44,333 nucleotides of DNA from Mycoplasmataceae bacterium (GTDB lineage Bacteria; Bacillota_I; Bacilli_A; Mycoplasmatales; Mycoplasmoidaceae), in the NCBI GenBank assembly GCA_031261065.1, contig JAISKD010000003.1, forward strand, positions 1 through 44,333, read 5' to 3'. The position numbers were made by a program, and so were the translations under genes. This document shows, piece by piece, positions 1 to 7,088 of this stretch. Below the pieces are notes generated by a model. That model searched no databases. It was given only the letters and a program-made list of their open reading frames with translations, and was not told the origin of the DNA. Every line of letters begins with the position of its first letter. Position 1 is the stretch's first letter.

Positions 1-65
1 TATTTATTTAAATAATATTTGTATATGATTAGAATAGTTTGATGCCAAATTATTAGATGTGAAGA

Positions 66-92
66 AAGACCGGAATTAAACGGTCTTATAAT
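66..92 (+). promoter_or_regulatory. Inverted repeat abutting a -10 box
   Basis: AAGACCG at 66-72 pairs with CGGTCTT at 81-87 across an 8-nt loop. A TATAAT hexamer at 87-92 starts on the last base of the repeat and lies 7 nt before the ATG at 100. The dyad covers where a -35 box would sit, so it could be an operator; it could also be the terminator stem of a gene left of the window, although no long T-run follows. Confidence 0.45.
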
Positions 93-99
93 AAATGTG

Positions 100-300
100 A
101 TGAAAATTAATTCCGTAAACATGAAAGATAAAGGAACTGGTGTAAAAGTTAAACAACCATCTCTTAGAGAACTGATTTTAGGCGTTGAGGAAAGATTAGG
201 CAAAAGAATTGATGATGTTGAGACTAGATTAAGCAAAAGAATGGACGGAATTGATGCTAGACTTGATAGAATTGTTAAATTAAATAATCTAAAAGACTAA
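100..300 (+). CDS. Small coiled-coil protein of unknown function
   Basis: A 66-residue basic and acidic protein. From about residue 25 it follows a heptad-like pattern of Leu/Ile/Met with repeated blocks (EERLGKRIDDVE, then ETRLSKRMDG, then DARLDRIV), so a short coiled coil is likely. It has no signal peptide or membrane segment. The ATG at 100 is preferred over the GTG at 97 because a TATAAT box ends at 92, which would make a leaderless message starting at about 99-100. Short coiled-coil proteins, including DUF16-like ones, are common in mycoplasmas, but I do not recognise the family. It is monocistronic, with the tmRNA promoter directly downstream. Confidence 0.6.
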   Translation: MKINSVNMKDKGTGVKVKQPSLRELILGVEERLGKRIDDVETRLSKRMDGIDARLDRIVKLNNLKD

Positions 301-343
301 CTAGTTTCGTTGCAGCAAAAGTAAGTATTTTGAAGTCTCCTTA

Positions 344-349
344 TATAAT
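344..349 (+). promoter_or_regulatory. -10 box of ssrA
   Basis: TATAAT lies 6 nt before the first base of the mature tmRNA (356). No convincing -35 box is visible at 16-18 nt spacing. Confidence 0.6.
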
Positions 350-355
350 GAATAT

Positions 356-761
356 GGGGATGCCACGGATTCGACATGATCTATGGACTCTCAAATGCAG
401 TAGGGAAAGCCCTTTATAGCTCTAGGTTAACTACACGCTAACACAAACAAACCCGCTAACGCTAACATGGAAGAAGCTTTCCTTGTTAACCAACTAGCTG
501 CACAAGCTCGTCTTTTCGCTTAAGTAGCCACTAGGCACTCGTGCTCAATGTATTAATAATTTCCAGATTATACTAATACGCAATTAAATCTGGTATATCA
601 TTGGATGCTAATAATAATGATGAATTCCATTAGCTTAGTTGATTGCAGGTTGTTCTTACACCATAACGCGCAATCGACGAATCGCTCAAGTAAGAACTAA
701 ACTGTAGACTTTGTTAGAAAGTAAATTGTGGAAATGGGTTCAATTCCCATCATCTCCACCA
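356..761 (+). ncRNA. ssrA: Transfer-messenger RNA (tmRNA)
   Basis: The 5' end GGGGATG (356-362) pairs with CATCTCC (751-757) to form the tRNA-like acceptor stem, followed by A and an encoded CCA at 759-761. The GGATTCGACA and GGTTCAATTCC blocks are the classic D-like and T-arm sequences of tmRNA. The tag frame ends with TAA at 521-523. If translation resumes on GCT at 455 the tag has 22 residues, beginning ANANMEEAF and ending QARLFA. If it resumes on the in-frame GCT at 437 it has 28 residues and begins ANTNKP. Mycoplasma tags are usually long (about 26-27 residues), which favours the longer form. The RNA rescues stalled ribosomes with SmpB and marks the nascent chain for proteolysis. Confidence 0.95.
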
Positions 762-809
762 AATGTTTGTTTTTAGGCAATGCTAGAAATATTCAATAAC
801 AAATACTTA

Positions 810-847
810 AAAACCACCAACTCTTATTGGGATTGGTGGTTTTTATT
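810..847. terminator. Bidirectional rho-independent terminator
   Basis: AAAACCACCAA (810-820) pairs with TTGGTGGTTTT (833-843) across a 12-nt loop. It is T-rich on the right and A-rich on the left, so it can end both ssrA on the plus strand and the lipoprotein gene on the minus strand. Confidence 0.85.
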
Positions 848-855
848 TATGGATT

Positions 856-1950
856 CTAATTGCTTTCTGGTGTAGGAGGTATAGGTGGTAATTGAATTAA
901 TGGGATATCATCTACAACCAATGTAGCACCTGATGTTGGATCAACTCAACGCTGGTATGGGTCACCATGTATGGTAAAAGTTAATTTAACGTAGTCTCCT
1001 GATAGAGATGCTGCTGACGCAACAACGCTATCACAAACGGAATCAAGTGTAACACCATTTTCTTGTATATATTCCTCATCATTATAGTTTATATAACTTG
1101 TTGCGGTTTTTATATCTTCATGAGATATATCATTGAATTTAGTAATAAATGAATTAACGGTGTCAGCTCGAAATGTATTAACAATGCCAGTTACAACGGG
1201 GTTCGTATATTCTAGAGGCACAGTTACATTTGGTTTATAACTATCGTTGTCTAGATATTCAGTTCAGAAGTCGAATTTTTCGCTATCTAATAAAACGCTT
1301 TCACGCCCTCATGTTTTTCGATCTACACCTCTAAGTTGACTTGTATAATTGTGATTATGGTCAATAGAATTAAAACATAAATCTATCATTCAATCTGTAC
1401 CATCAACATCAGTGGGTATTCCACCAGTGAACTTAACATTTTTTATTATGTATTCAATTCCAGAACACTCCTGCGGCTTACCATCACTATCAGGTCATCA
1501 TTCAAAGAAAGGGTCGTCAATATTATCACCTCAAGTTCATCGTAGTGATGCACTAATTAAAATATTTGTTGAAAAATCATATTTTATTACTGAACTTATA
1601 TGATATCCACCATCCTCATTGAAAAGGGCTACATTTCAACCATATTCTAACATAGCCAACAATATAACAAATGGTATTACAGTGTTACATAGGTCTCATG
1701 AAAGATATTGGATGGCCGTACTGTTTGGAACATCCAAATATATATCCCTTATATCTGTTGGGCTATAAGCGTGTTCGCCTTCACAAATTTTTGGTTCATA
1801 TGGGCAATCACTTAATCCTGCATCATATCCGTATTTTCCTGAGTATGTAAGTACATCATCTGTTTTGCAGCTTGAAAGCAGGGTTGAAGAAACTCCTGCT
1901 ATTCCGATAGCTACCAATCCAACCAATCCTAATTTTATTTTTTTGTTCAT
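856..1950 (-). CDS. Putative surface lipoprotein
   Basis: A 364-residue protein, continuous from ATG at 1950 to TAG at 856-858 once the in-frame TGA codons are read as Trp. The N-terminus has Lys-Lys followed by a hydrophobic stretch and the lipobox LSSC with Cys28, so it should be processed by Lgt/LspA and anchored on the outer face of the membrane. The rest is a Trp/Tyr/Asp-rich extracellular domain ending in a Pro-rich tail (LPPIPPTPE). I do not recognise a family; lineage-specific lipoproteins are typical mollicute surface antigens. An AT-rich stretch with a TATAAA-like element lies about 10 nt upstream of the start. It stands alone and ends at the terminator shared with ssrA. Confidence 0.8.
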
Positions 1951-2255
1951 ATATAAATATTTTATATATAAATTTAAAAATGTGGCAAAAACTCCATAAA
2001 ATTATTTCTGTTTATCTGTTAACCATAAATTTAGAAATTCAGAATGCAGCTTAATTAAGGATATATTTTAAAGTTTAACCATTATAAATATAAGTAATAT
2101 ATTGATTGTGTGCTATTTTCGTAAATATTTATATATAATAGACTTATGTTTGCTATTGTCCTATAGCTGCAACCGATCTGAATTGGTTTCAAACTTCTTT
2201 TTTAAAAAGAATACCAACAAGGCGAGTCTAAGAAGGAAAAAAAGGAGAAAAGAAA
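1951..2255. other. Divergent intergenic region with the rplU leader
   Basis: This 305-nt gap separates the minus-strand lipoprotein from rplU. The left ~100 nt are AT-rich promoter sequence for the lipoprotein. The right half carries a TATAAT at 2134-2139 and about 110 nt of untranslated leader before rplU. I see no gene here; the open frame at 2102-2284 runs through the leader into rplU and has no family features. Confidence 0.5.
2134..2255 (+). promoter_or_regulatory. -10 box and structured leader of rplU
   Basis: TATAAT at 2134-2139 is followed by a long leader, unlike the leaderless genes elsewhere in the window. The leader holds an AACC...GGTT stem near 2170-2190 and an AT-rich TTCTTTTTTAAAAAGAA palindrome near 2192-2210, then a purine-rich AAAAGGAG Shine-Dalgarno. 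Firmicutes L21 operons often have an autoregulatory leader; I cannot match this one to a defined consensus. Confidence 0.45.
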
Positions 2256-2558
2256 ATGTTTGCAATATTTACAACAGGAAGTAAGCAGTATAAAGTATCA
2301 CAAAATGATGTTATTTATACTGAAAAATTAGAAGGCAGTGTCGGAGACACTGTAGAATTTAAAGATGTTTTAGCAATTGGTGCTAAATATGGAAAACCAT
2401 ATCTTAAAGGAGCTAAAGTTATTTGTGAAATACAAAAACAAGATAGAGCACCTAAGATCATCATTATTAAACACAGACCTCAAAAACACCACACAAAAAC
2501 ACAAGGTCACAGACAACCATATACTAAATTAATAGTTAAGGAGGTAATTCATGGCTAG
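2256..2558 (+). CDS. rplU: 50S ribosomal protein L21
   Basis: A 100-residue protein with the L21 start [16 protein letters not shown] and the conserved C-terminal basic [16 protein letters not shown] block that contacts 23S rRNA. The length is normal for the family. It has a strong Shine-Dalgarno (AAAGGAG) upstream. Its last eight bases overlap the start of rpmA, so the two are translationally coupled. In Bacillus-type genomes a small cysteine protease gene (prp) lies between rplU and rpmA; here there is no room for one. Confidence 0.97.
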   Translation: MFAIFTTGSKQYKVSQNDVIYTEKLEGSVGDTVEFKDVLAIGAKYGKPYLKGAKVICEIQKQDRAPKIIIIKHRPQKHHTKTQGHRQPYTKLIVKEVIHG

Positions 2559-2823
2559 TAAAAAAGGAGTTGGTTCTACAAAGAACGGACGTGATTCTAA
2601 TCCAAAAAATAGAGGAGCTAAATTAGGAGACGGTCAATCTGCTAAAGCAGGAATGATTATCTATAGACAAAAAGGTAATAAGATTTGACCAGGTGATAAT
2701 GTTGGTCAAGGGAATGATTTTACATTGTTTGCTACTAAAGATGGAATTGTTAAATATACACAATTCGGTTCGGGTAAAACAAAAGCATCAATAATTCCAA
2801 GCACAACAGTAATTAAGAAATAG
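2551..2823 (+). CDS. rpmA: 50S ribosomal protein L27
   Basis: A 90-residue protein, starting [16 protein letters not shown] as mature L27 does; the N-terminal tail reaches the peptidyl-transferase centre. The start at 2551 has GGAGG eight nt upstream, and an in-frame TAA six nt upstream (2545-2547) excludes a longer form. The N-terminal extension removed by Prp protease in many Firmicutes and Mollicutes is therefore absent. One in-frame TGA encodes Trp (K-I-W-P-G-D). It overlaps the 3' end of rplU by 8 nt and is followed by greA after 8 nt. Confidence 0.97.
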
Positions 2824-2831
2824 GAGAAAAT

Positions 2832-3311
2832 ATGTCAAACACAAATTTATTAACAAAAGAAGGAAAAGAAAAACTAGAGAAAGAATTATTTCATCTAGTT
2901 AATGAAACTCGTGCAAAAGTAATTGCCGACCTTCAATCAGCTCGTTTACAAGGTGACTTATCAGAAAATGCCGATTATTCAGCTGCAAAAGACTGACAAG
3001 GAAAGATTGAATCAAGAATTAGCGAGATTAATAGCATTCTTGCTGATTGTGAAATTATCGATGATAATGCAAAACCAACACATGGTCCAGTTGTTAAAAT
3101 TGGTTCTAAAGTTAAATTATCTTCTTCTCAATCAAGAATTGATGGTAAAGTATTTTCTATCGTTGGTACACTTGAATCTGACACTAAAGAAAACAAAATC
3201 TCTAACGTTTCTCCTGTAGGTAAAGCAATTCTTGGTAAAGCAGCTGGTGAAACTGTAGAAATACACGGAATCGAAAGACCATATAAAATAAAAATAGTAA
3301 GTATTCAATAA
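2832..3311 (+). CDS. greA: Transcription elongation factor GreA
   Basis: A 159-residue protein, the normal GreA length. The N-terminal coiled coil carries the tip motif with acidic residues (LQGDLSENADYSAAK) that is inserted into the RNA polymerase secondary channel to stimulate transcript cleavage in backtracked complexes. The C-terminal FKBP-like domain includes SNVSPVGKAILGKAAGE. One TGA codon encodes the Trp after AAKD. It has a TAGGAGAAAAT ribosome site and sits 8 nt after rpmA, so it belongs to the rplU operon. A tRNA cluster follows, perhaps by read-through. Confidence 0.96.
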
Positions 3312-3315
3312 ACTA

Positions 3316-3334
3316 CGTGGGTATTCTGCCCACG
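3316..3334 (+). other. GC-rich hairpin between greA and the tRNA cluster
   Basis: CGTGGG (3316-3321) pairs with CCCACG (3329-3334) over a 7-nt loop. No T-run follows, so it is more likely an RNA-processing or mRNA-stabilising hairpin than an intrinsic terminator. It starts 4 nt after the greA stop and ends 7 nt before tRNA-Tyr. Confidence 0.5.
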
Positions 3335-3341
3335 ACCCGAT

Positions 3342-3426
3342 GGACGATTAGCGAAGCGGCCAAACGCAACTGACTGTAAATCAGTCTCCTATGGATTCGG
3401 TGGTTCAAATCCACCATCGTCCACCA
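3342..3426 (+). tRNA. tRNA-Tyr (anticodon GTA)
   Basis: The acceptor GGACGAT pairs with ATCGTCC, CCA is encoded, and the anticodon loop CTGTAAA gives GTA. It has the long variable arm expected for bacterial tRNA-Tyr. First tRNA of a five-gene cluster. Confidence 0.95.
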
Positions 3427-3431
3427 TTAAT

Positions 3432-3506
3432 TGGGGTGTCGCCAAGCGGTAAGGCACAAGATTTTGATTCTTGCACGCGGTAGTTCGAATCTACCCTCCC
3501 CAGCCA
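3432..3506 (+). tRNA. tRNA-Gln (anticodon TTG)
   Basis: The 5' TGGGGTG pairs with CTCCCCA apart from one U-U opposition; discriminator G and an encoded CCA follow. The anticodon loop TTTTGAT gives TTG. The 5' U1 is typical of bacterial tRNA-Gln. Confidence 0.94.
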
Positions 3507-3510
3507 ATAC

Positions 3511-3585
3511 GTCCCGCTAGCTCAGTGGTAGAGCATTTCACTTTTAATGAAGGGGTCCCGAGTTCGAGTCTCGGGCGGGGCACCA
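3511..3585 (+). tRNA. tRNA-Lys (anticodon TTT)
   Basis: The acceptor GTCCCGC pairs with GCGGGGC (one G-U pair); discriminator A and encoded CCA follow. The anticodon loop CTTTTAA gives TTT. The T-loop TTCGAGT is canonical. Confidence 0.94.
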
Positions 3586-3589
3586 TGTT

Positions 3590-3675
3590 GCTGAAGTGGC
3601 GGAAAGGTAGACGCACAGGATTTAAAATCCTGTGGTAGCAATGCCGTGCGGGTTCAAGTCCCGCTTTCAGCACCA
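3590..3675 (+). tRNA. tRNA-Leu (anticodon TAA)
   Basis: The acceptor GCTGAAG pairs with TTTCAGC; discriminator A and encoded CCA follow. The anticodon loop TTTAAAA gives TAA. A long variable arm (class II) is present. Confidence 0.94.
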
Positions 3676-3682
3676 TAATATT

Positions 3683-3756
3683 GCGGATGTAGTTCAATGG
3701 TAGAACTTTAGCCTTCCAAGCTAACTACGTCGGTCCGATTCCGATCATCCGCTCCA
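3683..3756 (+). tRNA. tRNA-Gly (anticodon TCC) with a deviant T-loop
   Basis: The acceptor GCGGATG pairs with CATCCGC; discriminator T and encoded CCA follow. The anticodon loop CTTCCAA gives TCC. The T-stem GTCGG/CCGAT is sound, but the loop reads TCCGATT instead of TTCRANY, so position 55, normally pseudouridine, would be C. Confidence 0.92.
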
Positions 3757-3780
3757 ATTGGAAAAGAAAACTTGTATTAA

Positions 3781-3815
3781 AATATGTAGACAGAGAATGT
3801 CTACATATTTTTTTA
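3781..3815 (+). terminator. Rho-independent terminator of the tRNA cluster
   Basis: AATATGTAGACA pairs with TGTCTACATATT around a short AGAGAA-type loop, followed by a run of T. On the minus strand it also lies just beyond the end of asnA. Confidence 0.88.
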
Positions 3816-3837
3816 GTTTAATGATTAGTTAGCAATT

Positions 3838-4830
3838 CTATAAAAGGTTGATATTATTCTTTTTAGAATCTGCAACTGTTTTCTTAGGTCATAAAGAAGC
3901 TTGAACCTCTCCAATATGAGCTTTGTTAAGTAAAACTAAACAAACTCTTGATTGTCCGATTCCTCCACCGATTGTGAAAGGCAATGTTTCTTTTGATAAT
4001 TGTTTGTGGAAATCATATTTAAGTCTGTCTTCTGCATTTCTTTCTTTTAATTGTGAATGAAGGGCTTTAGAATCAACTCTTATTCCCATAGATGATAGTT
4101 CAAGTGAACTATCAAATGGTGGATAGTAAATAACAATATCTCCATTTAAAGATCAGTCATCATAATCTGGACTTCTTCCATCATGGATCTTTCCAGATTT
4201 TAATTTACCACCTATTTGAGAAATAAAAAGTGTTCCTTTATATTCTTTTGCAATAGCATGTTCTCTTTCCTTAGGAGATAACTTTGGTCATTTATCTTCT
4301 AATTCTTGAGTTGTAACAAACTTAACAGGTTTGTCGACAATAACTCTAGTTAATTCTGGATATTTCTTTAAAAGTTTTTCTTGTGTAGTTAAAAGAGCTT
4401 TAACAATTTTATTAACATAAGCCTTTAATGTTTCGAATGTACGGTGATTCTTTTCGATATGTGCTTCTCAATCTCATTGGTCTACATAAAAAGAATGGAT
4501 AGGATCAATGTCTTCAGTTGTTCTTACAGCCATCATGTCTGTATAGATTCCACTTCCAAATGGAACATCATATTTTCCAATTGCCATTCTTTTTCACTTC
4601 GCTAATGAATGCACGATTTGACAATCATGTCCAGATGCAGTCTTAAAAGAAACGGCAGGTTCTACTCCATTTAGATTGTCTTGTAGTCCTGAATCAACAG
4701 ATAAGAATAAAGGAGCTGAAACTTTAGTTAATGATAAACCTTTAGCTAAAAGAGATGAAAAAGTTGTTTTGATATAGTCAGATGCAGCTTGAGTTTCTAA
4801 TATTGTTAGTTTTGATTGATACTTTTTCAT
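3838..4830 (-). CDS. asnA: Aspartate-ammonia ligase (asparagine synthetase A)
   Basis: A 330-residue protein, exactly the usual AsnA length. It makes asparagine from aspartate, ammonia and ATP. It has a class II aminoacyl-tRNA-synthetase-like fold; the recognisable blocks are [19 protein letters not shown] near residue 45, the DQWDWE segment, and the ATP-site [13 protein letters not shown] near the C-terminus. Several TGA codons encode Trp, including the conserved VDQWDWE. A minus-strand TATAAT (4845-4850) lies 14 nt upstream of the ATG. It is monocistronic and divergent from the exonuclease gene. Confidence 0.96.
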
Positions 4831-4844
4831 TATTTAATTTAGAT

Positions 4845-4850
4845 ATTATA
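4845..4850 (-). promoter_or_regulatory. -10 box of asnA
   Basis: TATAAT on the minus strand, 14 nt before the start codon. This gives a short leader of about 8 nt. Confidence 0.55.
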
Positions 4851-4894
4851 TATAAAAAGATGTTATGAATAATATAGAAAGGAAAAATGGAATA

Positions 4895-5614
4895 ATGAGA
4901 TACCTAATTTTTGATTGTGAGTGTCTAGGAGCCTGCGACTTTAATGGAAATATAAAGATACTTAAAGATTATTTATATAAAGGCGAAAACAATCGTCAGT
5001 ACATTTGACAATTTGGTTATATTCTTTTTGATGATACTTTTAATATTGTCAAAAAGGACATCCTGACAATTAACCCAACCATAGACCTTACTAAGGACTA
5101 CCCCCTTCCTAGTTTCACTAGTCCAGGACTATGAACGGATGAAAAAAAGAATGAAGTGTTCAATCTTAAAACCGATTTTACAACCATCCATTCCTTATTG
5201 GAACAATTAATTAATGATAACACTATTGTAATAAATCAAGGACTCATATCCGATTTAATATACATTAAATCTGATTGTGAGAGATTTGGCTTGCCTTACA
5301 AAGAAATAATTGGCTGCCGCCTAGAAGATCTGACAAGTTTCTATATTGAACAAACAGGCTTGAAAATACCTAAAAAAGAACGTGTAACGCACAGGACCCT
5401 ATTGCTTGAAGGTGTAGTTAAAGAAGAATCTGGGCTCGAGCATCTAGCAAGATTCTTGGGAATAGAAGTAAAAGATGCTCATCAAGCCTTAGGTGACTGT
5501 ATGATGGTTTATGGTATTCTTTCTAAATACTGCAAAGATTTAAACTTCTCTAATCCATTAGAACTTATTACGGAATCTAAAGTGCTCATCACTAAAGAAG
5601 CTGGAAAGAAATAG
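4895..5614 (+). CDS. DEDD-family 3'-5' exonuclease (DnaQ/RNase T-like)
   Basis: A 239-residue protein from the ATG at 4895; a start at 4865 would add 10 residues. Motif I is FDCECLG near the N-terminus (Asp and Glu metal ligands). Motif III is DAHQALGDCMMVYGIL near residue 200 (His and Asp), the DEDDh pattern. A middle segment with IVINQG precedes the expected motif II position. The choice of 4895 rests on the AAAGGA ribosome-site match about 11 nt upstream and on the motif starting within six residues. It could act in DNA proofreading or RNA trimming; no polymerase or RNase partner is fused or adjacent, so the substrate is unknown. Confidence 0.8.
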
Positions 5615-5620
5615 CTATAC

Positions 5621-5660
5621 ACCTTAAGTTATTAAAAATCAGCTTAGTTTTTGTTAAGGT
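5621..5660 (+). repeat. Two-tier inverted repeat before the Cys-rich gene
   Basis: ACCTTAA (5621-5627) and TTAAGGT (5654-5660) form the outer arms; AAAAA and TTTTT form an inner stem. It could terminate the exonuclease transcript or act as an operator, because it ends 5 nt before the TATAAT of the Cys-rich gene. Confidence 0.5.
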
Positions 5661-5665
5661 CACAT

Positions 5666-5671
5666 TATAAT
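5666..5671 (+). promoter_or_regulatory. -10 box of the Cys-repeat gene
   Basis: TATAAT ends 1 nt before the ATG at 5673 but 7 nt before the ATG at 5679. The transcription start should fall at about 5678-5679, which selects the second ATG. Confidence 0.6.
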
Positions 5672-5678
5672 AATGTGT

Positions 5679-6113
5679 ATGGGAAACATAGATTGAAAAC
5701 AAAAATTAGGAAATAAGTTTGATTCGTCAAAACTTGATGACAATAACAATTATAATTGTACTGGTTGTAAAGGCTGTACAGACTGCAAAGATTGTACTGA
5801 TTGTACCGACTGCGAAGCTTGTTATGAATGTAACAAATGTAGTAAATGTAATAAAAGTGAGATTTGTACTTCTTGTCTTCAATGCAGCGACTGTGTAAGA
5901 TGCGACCATTGCAGCCAATGTCATGATAGCTGGCTTTGTGAAGGTTGTGTTGTATGTACAACATGTGTATATTGCAAGTATTGTGCTACATGTGAGTTTT
6001 GTGGTGAATGTAACAAATGCGATCATTGCAAAAAATGCCATGAATGTGAAGGTTGTGCAAGTTGTGAATATTGCAAGAAAAGCAACACAATAAAAGAGCA
6101 AAACCAATTATAG
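5679..6113 (+). CDS. Protein with Cys at every third residue, (Cys-X-X)36
   Basis: A 144-residue protein, unknown. After a 26-residue Asn/Asp/Lys-rich head, a Cys stands at every third position from residue 27 to 132 with no phase shift: 36 triplets, of which only two (residues 60 and 84) have Ser instead, leaving 34 Cys. The X positions are mostly polar or charged (TD, KD, NK, DH, EG). The tail (KKSNTIKEQNQL) is Cys-free. There is no signal peptide or membrane helix, so it is predicted cytosolic. Both TGT and TGC are used and the X residues vary, so it is not a recent DNA microsatellite. Possible roles are metal or Fe-S binding, thiol buffering or a disulfide-laddered helix; none is shown. 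The start at 5679 is chosen from the promoter position; an in-frame ATG lies at 5673. Confidence 0.85.
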
Positions 6114-6138
6114 TGTAATCACAATCCGAAAATCAATA

Positions 6139-6144
6139 TATAAT
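6139..6144 (+). promoter_or_regulatory. -10 box of rpmG
   Basis: TATAAT 10 nt before the ATG at 6155, giving a leader of about 4 nt at most. Confidence 0.6.
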
Positions 6145-6154
6145 ATAAGTAATT

Positions 6155-6316
6155 ATGGCAGTTAAACACAACGCAAGATTAGAATGTACAGTATGTCACA
6201 ATATTAATTACTTGACATTTAGAAACGCTAAAACAGTTCCTACAAAGTTAGAATTAAATAAATATTGTAAACATTGTCAAAAAGCTACACCTCACAAAGA
6301 AACAAAAGCTAAATAG
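6155..6316 (+). CDS. rpmG: 50S ribosomal protein L33, zinc-binding type
   Basis: A 53-residue protein starting MAVKHNARLECTVC, with a second CKHC knuckle at residues 40-43, so the zinc-binding (C+) form of L33. NYLTFRNAK is the family core. The length is normal. It has its own promoter and no Shine-Dalgarno. Mollicutes often carry two L33 genes; only this one is visible here. It lies between the Cys-repeat gene and tRNA-Ser. Confidence 0.95.
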   Translation: MAVKHNARLECTVCHNINYLTFRNAKTVPTKLELNKYCKHCQKATPHKETKAK

Positions 6317-6390
6317 TTGTTTGCAATTTAGTTTTATATTGGTTACGATAATAATTTCTGTTGTTATACAACGGAGATGTTTTATTAAAC

Positions 6391-6396
6391 TATAAT
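6391..6396 (+). promoter_or_regulatory. -10 box of tRNA-Ser
   Basis: TATAAT 22 nt before the mature 5' end of the tRNA at 6419, which fits a short precursor leader for RNase P. Confidence 0.5.
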
Positions 6397-6418
6397 AATA
6401 GTAATTAATCATAAATCT

Positions 6419-6507
6419 GGGGACGTACTCAAGTGGTTAAGAGGACACCCTGCTAAGGTGTTAGAGGACTCTGTCCTGCGTGCGTTCGACTCGCATCGTC
6501 TCCGCCA
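6419..6507 (+). tRNA. tRNA-Ser (anticodon GCT)
   Basis: The acceptor GGGGACG pairs with CGTCTCC (one G-U pair); discriminator G and encoded CCA follow. The anticodon loop CTGCTAA gives GCT for AGC/AGU. The long variable arm is present. Confidence 0.94.
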
Positions 6508-6620
6508 TCAGTTTGTTAGAACATGATATCTAGTGCAATTCTAGATAAACTGCTACTTAATTAATTAATATTATGAGGCTGCATATAGCCACATAACACC
6601 ATACATAACACATCTATATA

Positions 6621-6626
6621 TATAAC
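6621..6626 (+). promoter_or_regulatory. -10 box of the ruvX operon
   Basis: TATAAC, then exactly 6 nt, then the ATG at 6633. It predicts a leaderless operon mRNA. Confidence 0.55.
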
Positions 6627-6632
6627 ATATAT

Positions 6633-7088
6633 ATGGGTATTTTCAAAAGAAATAAAGCAGATGCTAAGGATAAAGATCTTGATAAACTTCCAATGCCAGC
6701 AGTTGCTGCCACTAGTTTAATAATTTTAGGCTTAATTCTTTTTGTTATCTCTTTTACAGTCGGAAAAGGGAATGGCCAAATAGGAATGTATATAGCTGCA
6801 GGACTTTTAATAGTACTAGGTATTGTAGGTATGATTCTTTTCCTTAAATTTGGTGCTAAAGAATTTAAGGAAAGTATAAGAGCTGAATCTAATTATCGTA
6901 ATTTACTTATGCAACAAGCATATGAAGAGACGCTACGTAGACAAAATGAAATCGCTGAATATGAATATGAAAAAAGAAAAGCAGCCGCTGAAGCTCAAGG
7001 TGCAAATGATAATGAAGTAAAACAATTTGTCCATGGTGAACCACAAAAGATAAAAGTAACAAAAACAACTAAGAAAGGTAAAAAATAA
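6633..7088 (+). CDS. Two-TM membrane protein with basic tail
   Basis: A 151-residue protein of unknown function. A basic, charged head (residues 1-18) is followed by two hydrophobic segments at about 23-43 and 51-71, then a charged alpha-helical region rich in Glu, Arg and Ala (likely coiled coil), and a Lys-rich end (KVTKTTKKGKK). Both ends should face the cytoplasm. It overlaps ruvX by one base (TAATG), so the two are translationally coupled. The plan resembles the protein at 8090-8509 in the same operon. Confidence 0.75.
   Translation: MGIFKRNKADAKDKDLDKLPMPAVAATSLIILGLILFVISFTVGKGNGQIGMYIAAGLLIVLGIVGMILFLKFGAKEFKESIRAESNYRNLLMQQAYEETLRRQNEIAEYEYEKRKAAAEAQGANDNEVKQFVHGEPQKIKVTKTTKKGKK

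Noticed and set aside
1412-1603. Plus-strand frame inside the lipoprotein gene
   Set aside because: It is antisense to a continuous minus-strand lipoprotein with a clear lipobox; no promoter or family support.
2102-2284. A 60-codon plus-strand frame ahead of rplU
   Set aside because: It runs through the rplU leader and overlaps the rplU start in another frame; it has no family features and the -10 box lies inside it.
3491-3697. Minus-strand frame across the tRNA cluster
   Set aside because: It lies wholly over tRNA-Gln, -Lys, -Leu and -Gly, a well-known spurious call.
5665-6107. Two long minus-strand frames opposite the Cys-repeat gene
   Set aside because: They are the reverse-strand shadows of a three-residue period; their Thr/Tyr/Asn-rich translations mirror the TGT/TGC codons and lack ribosome sites.
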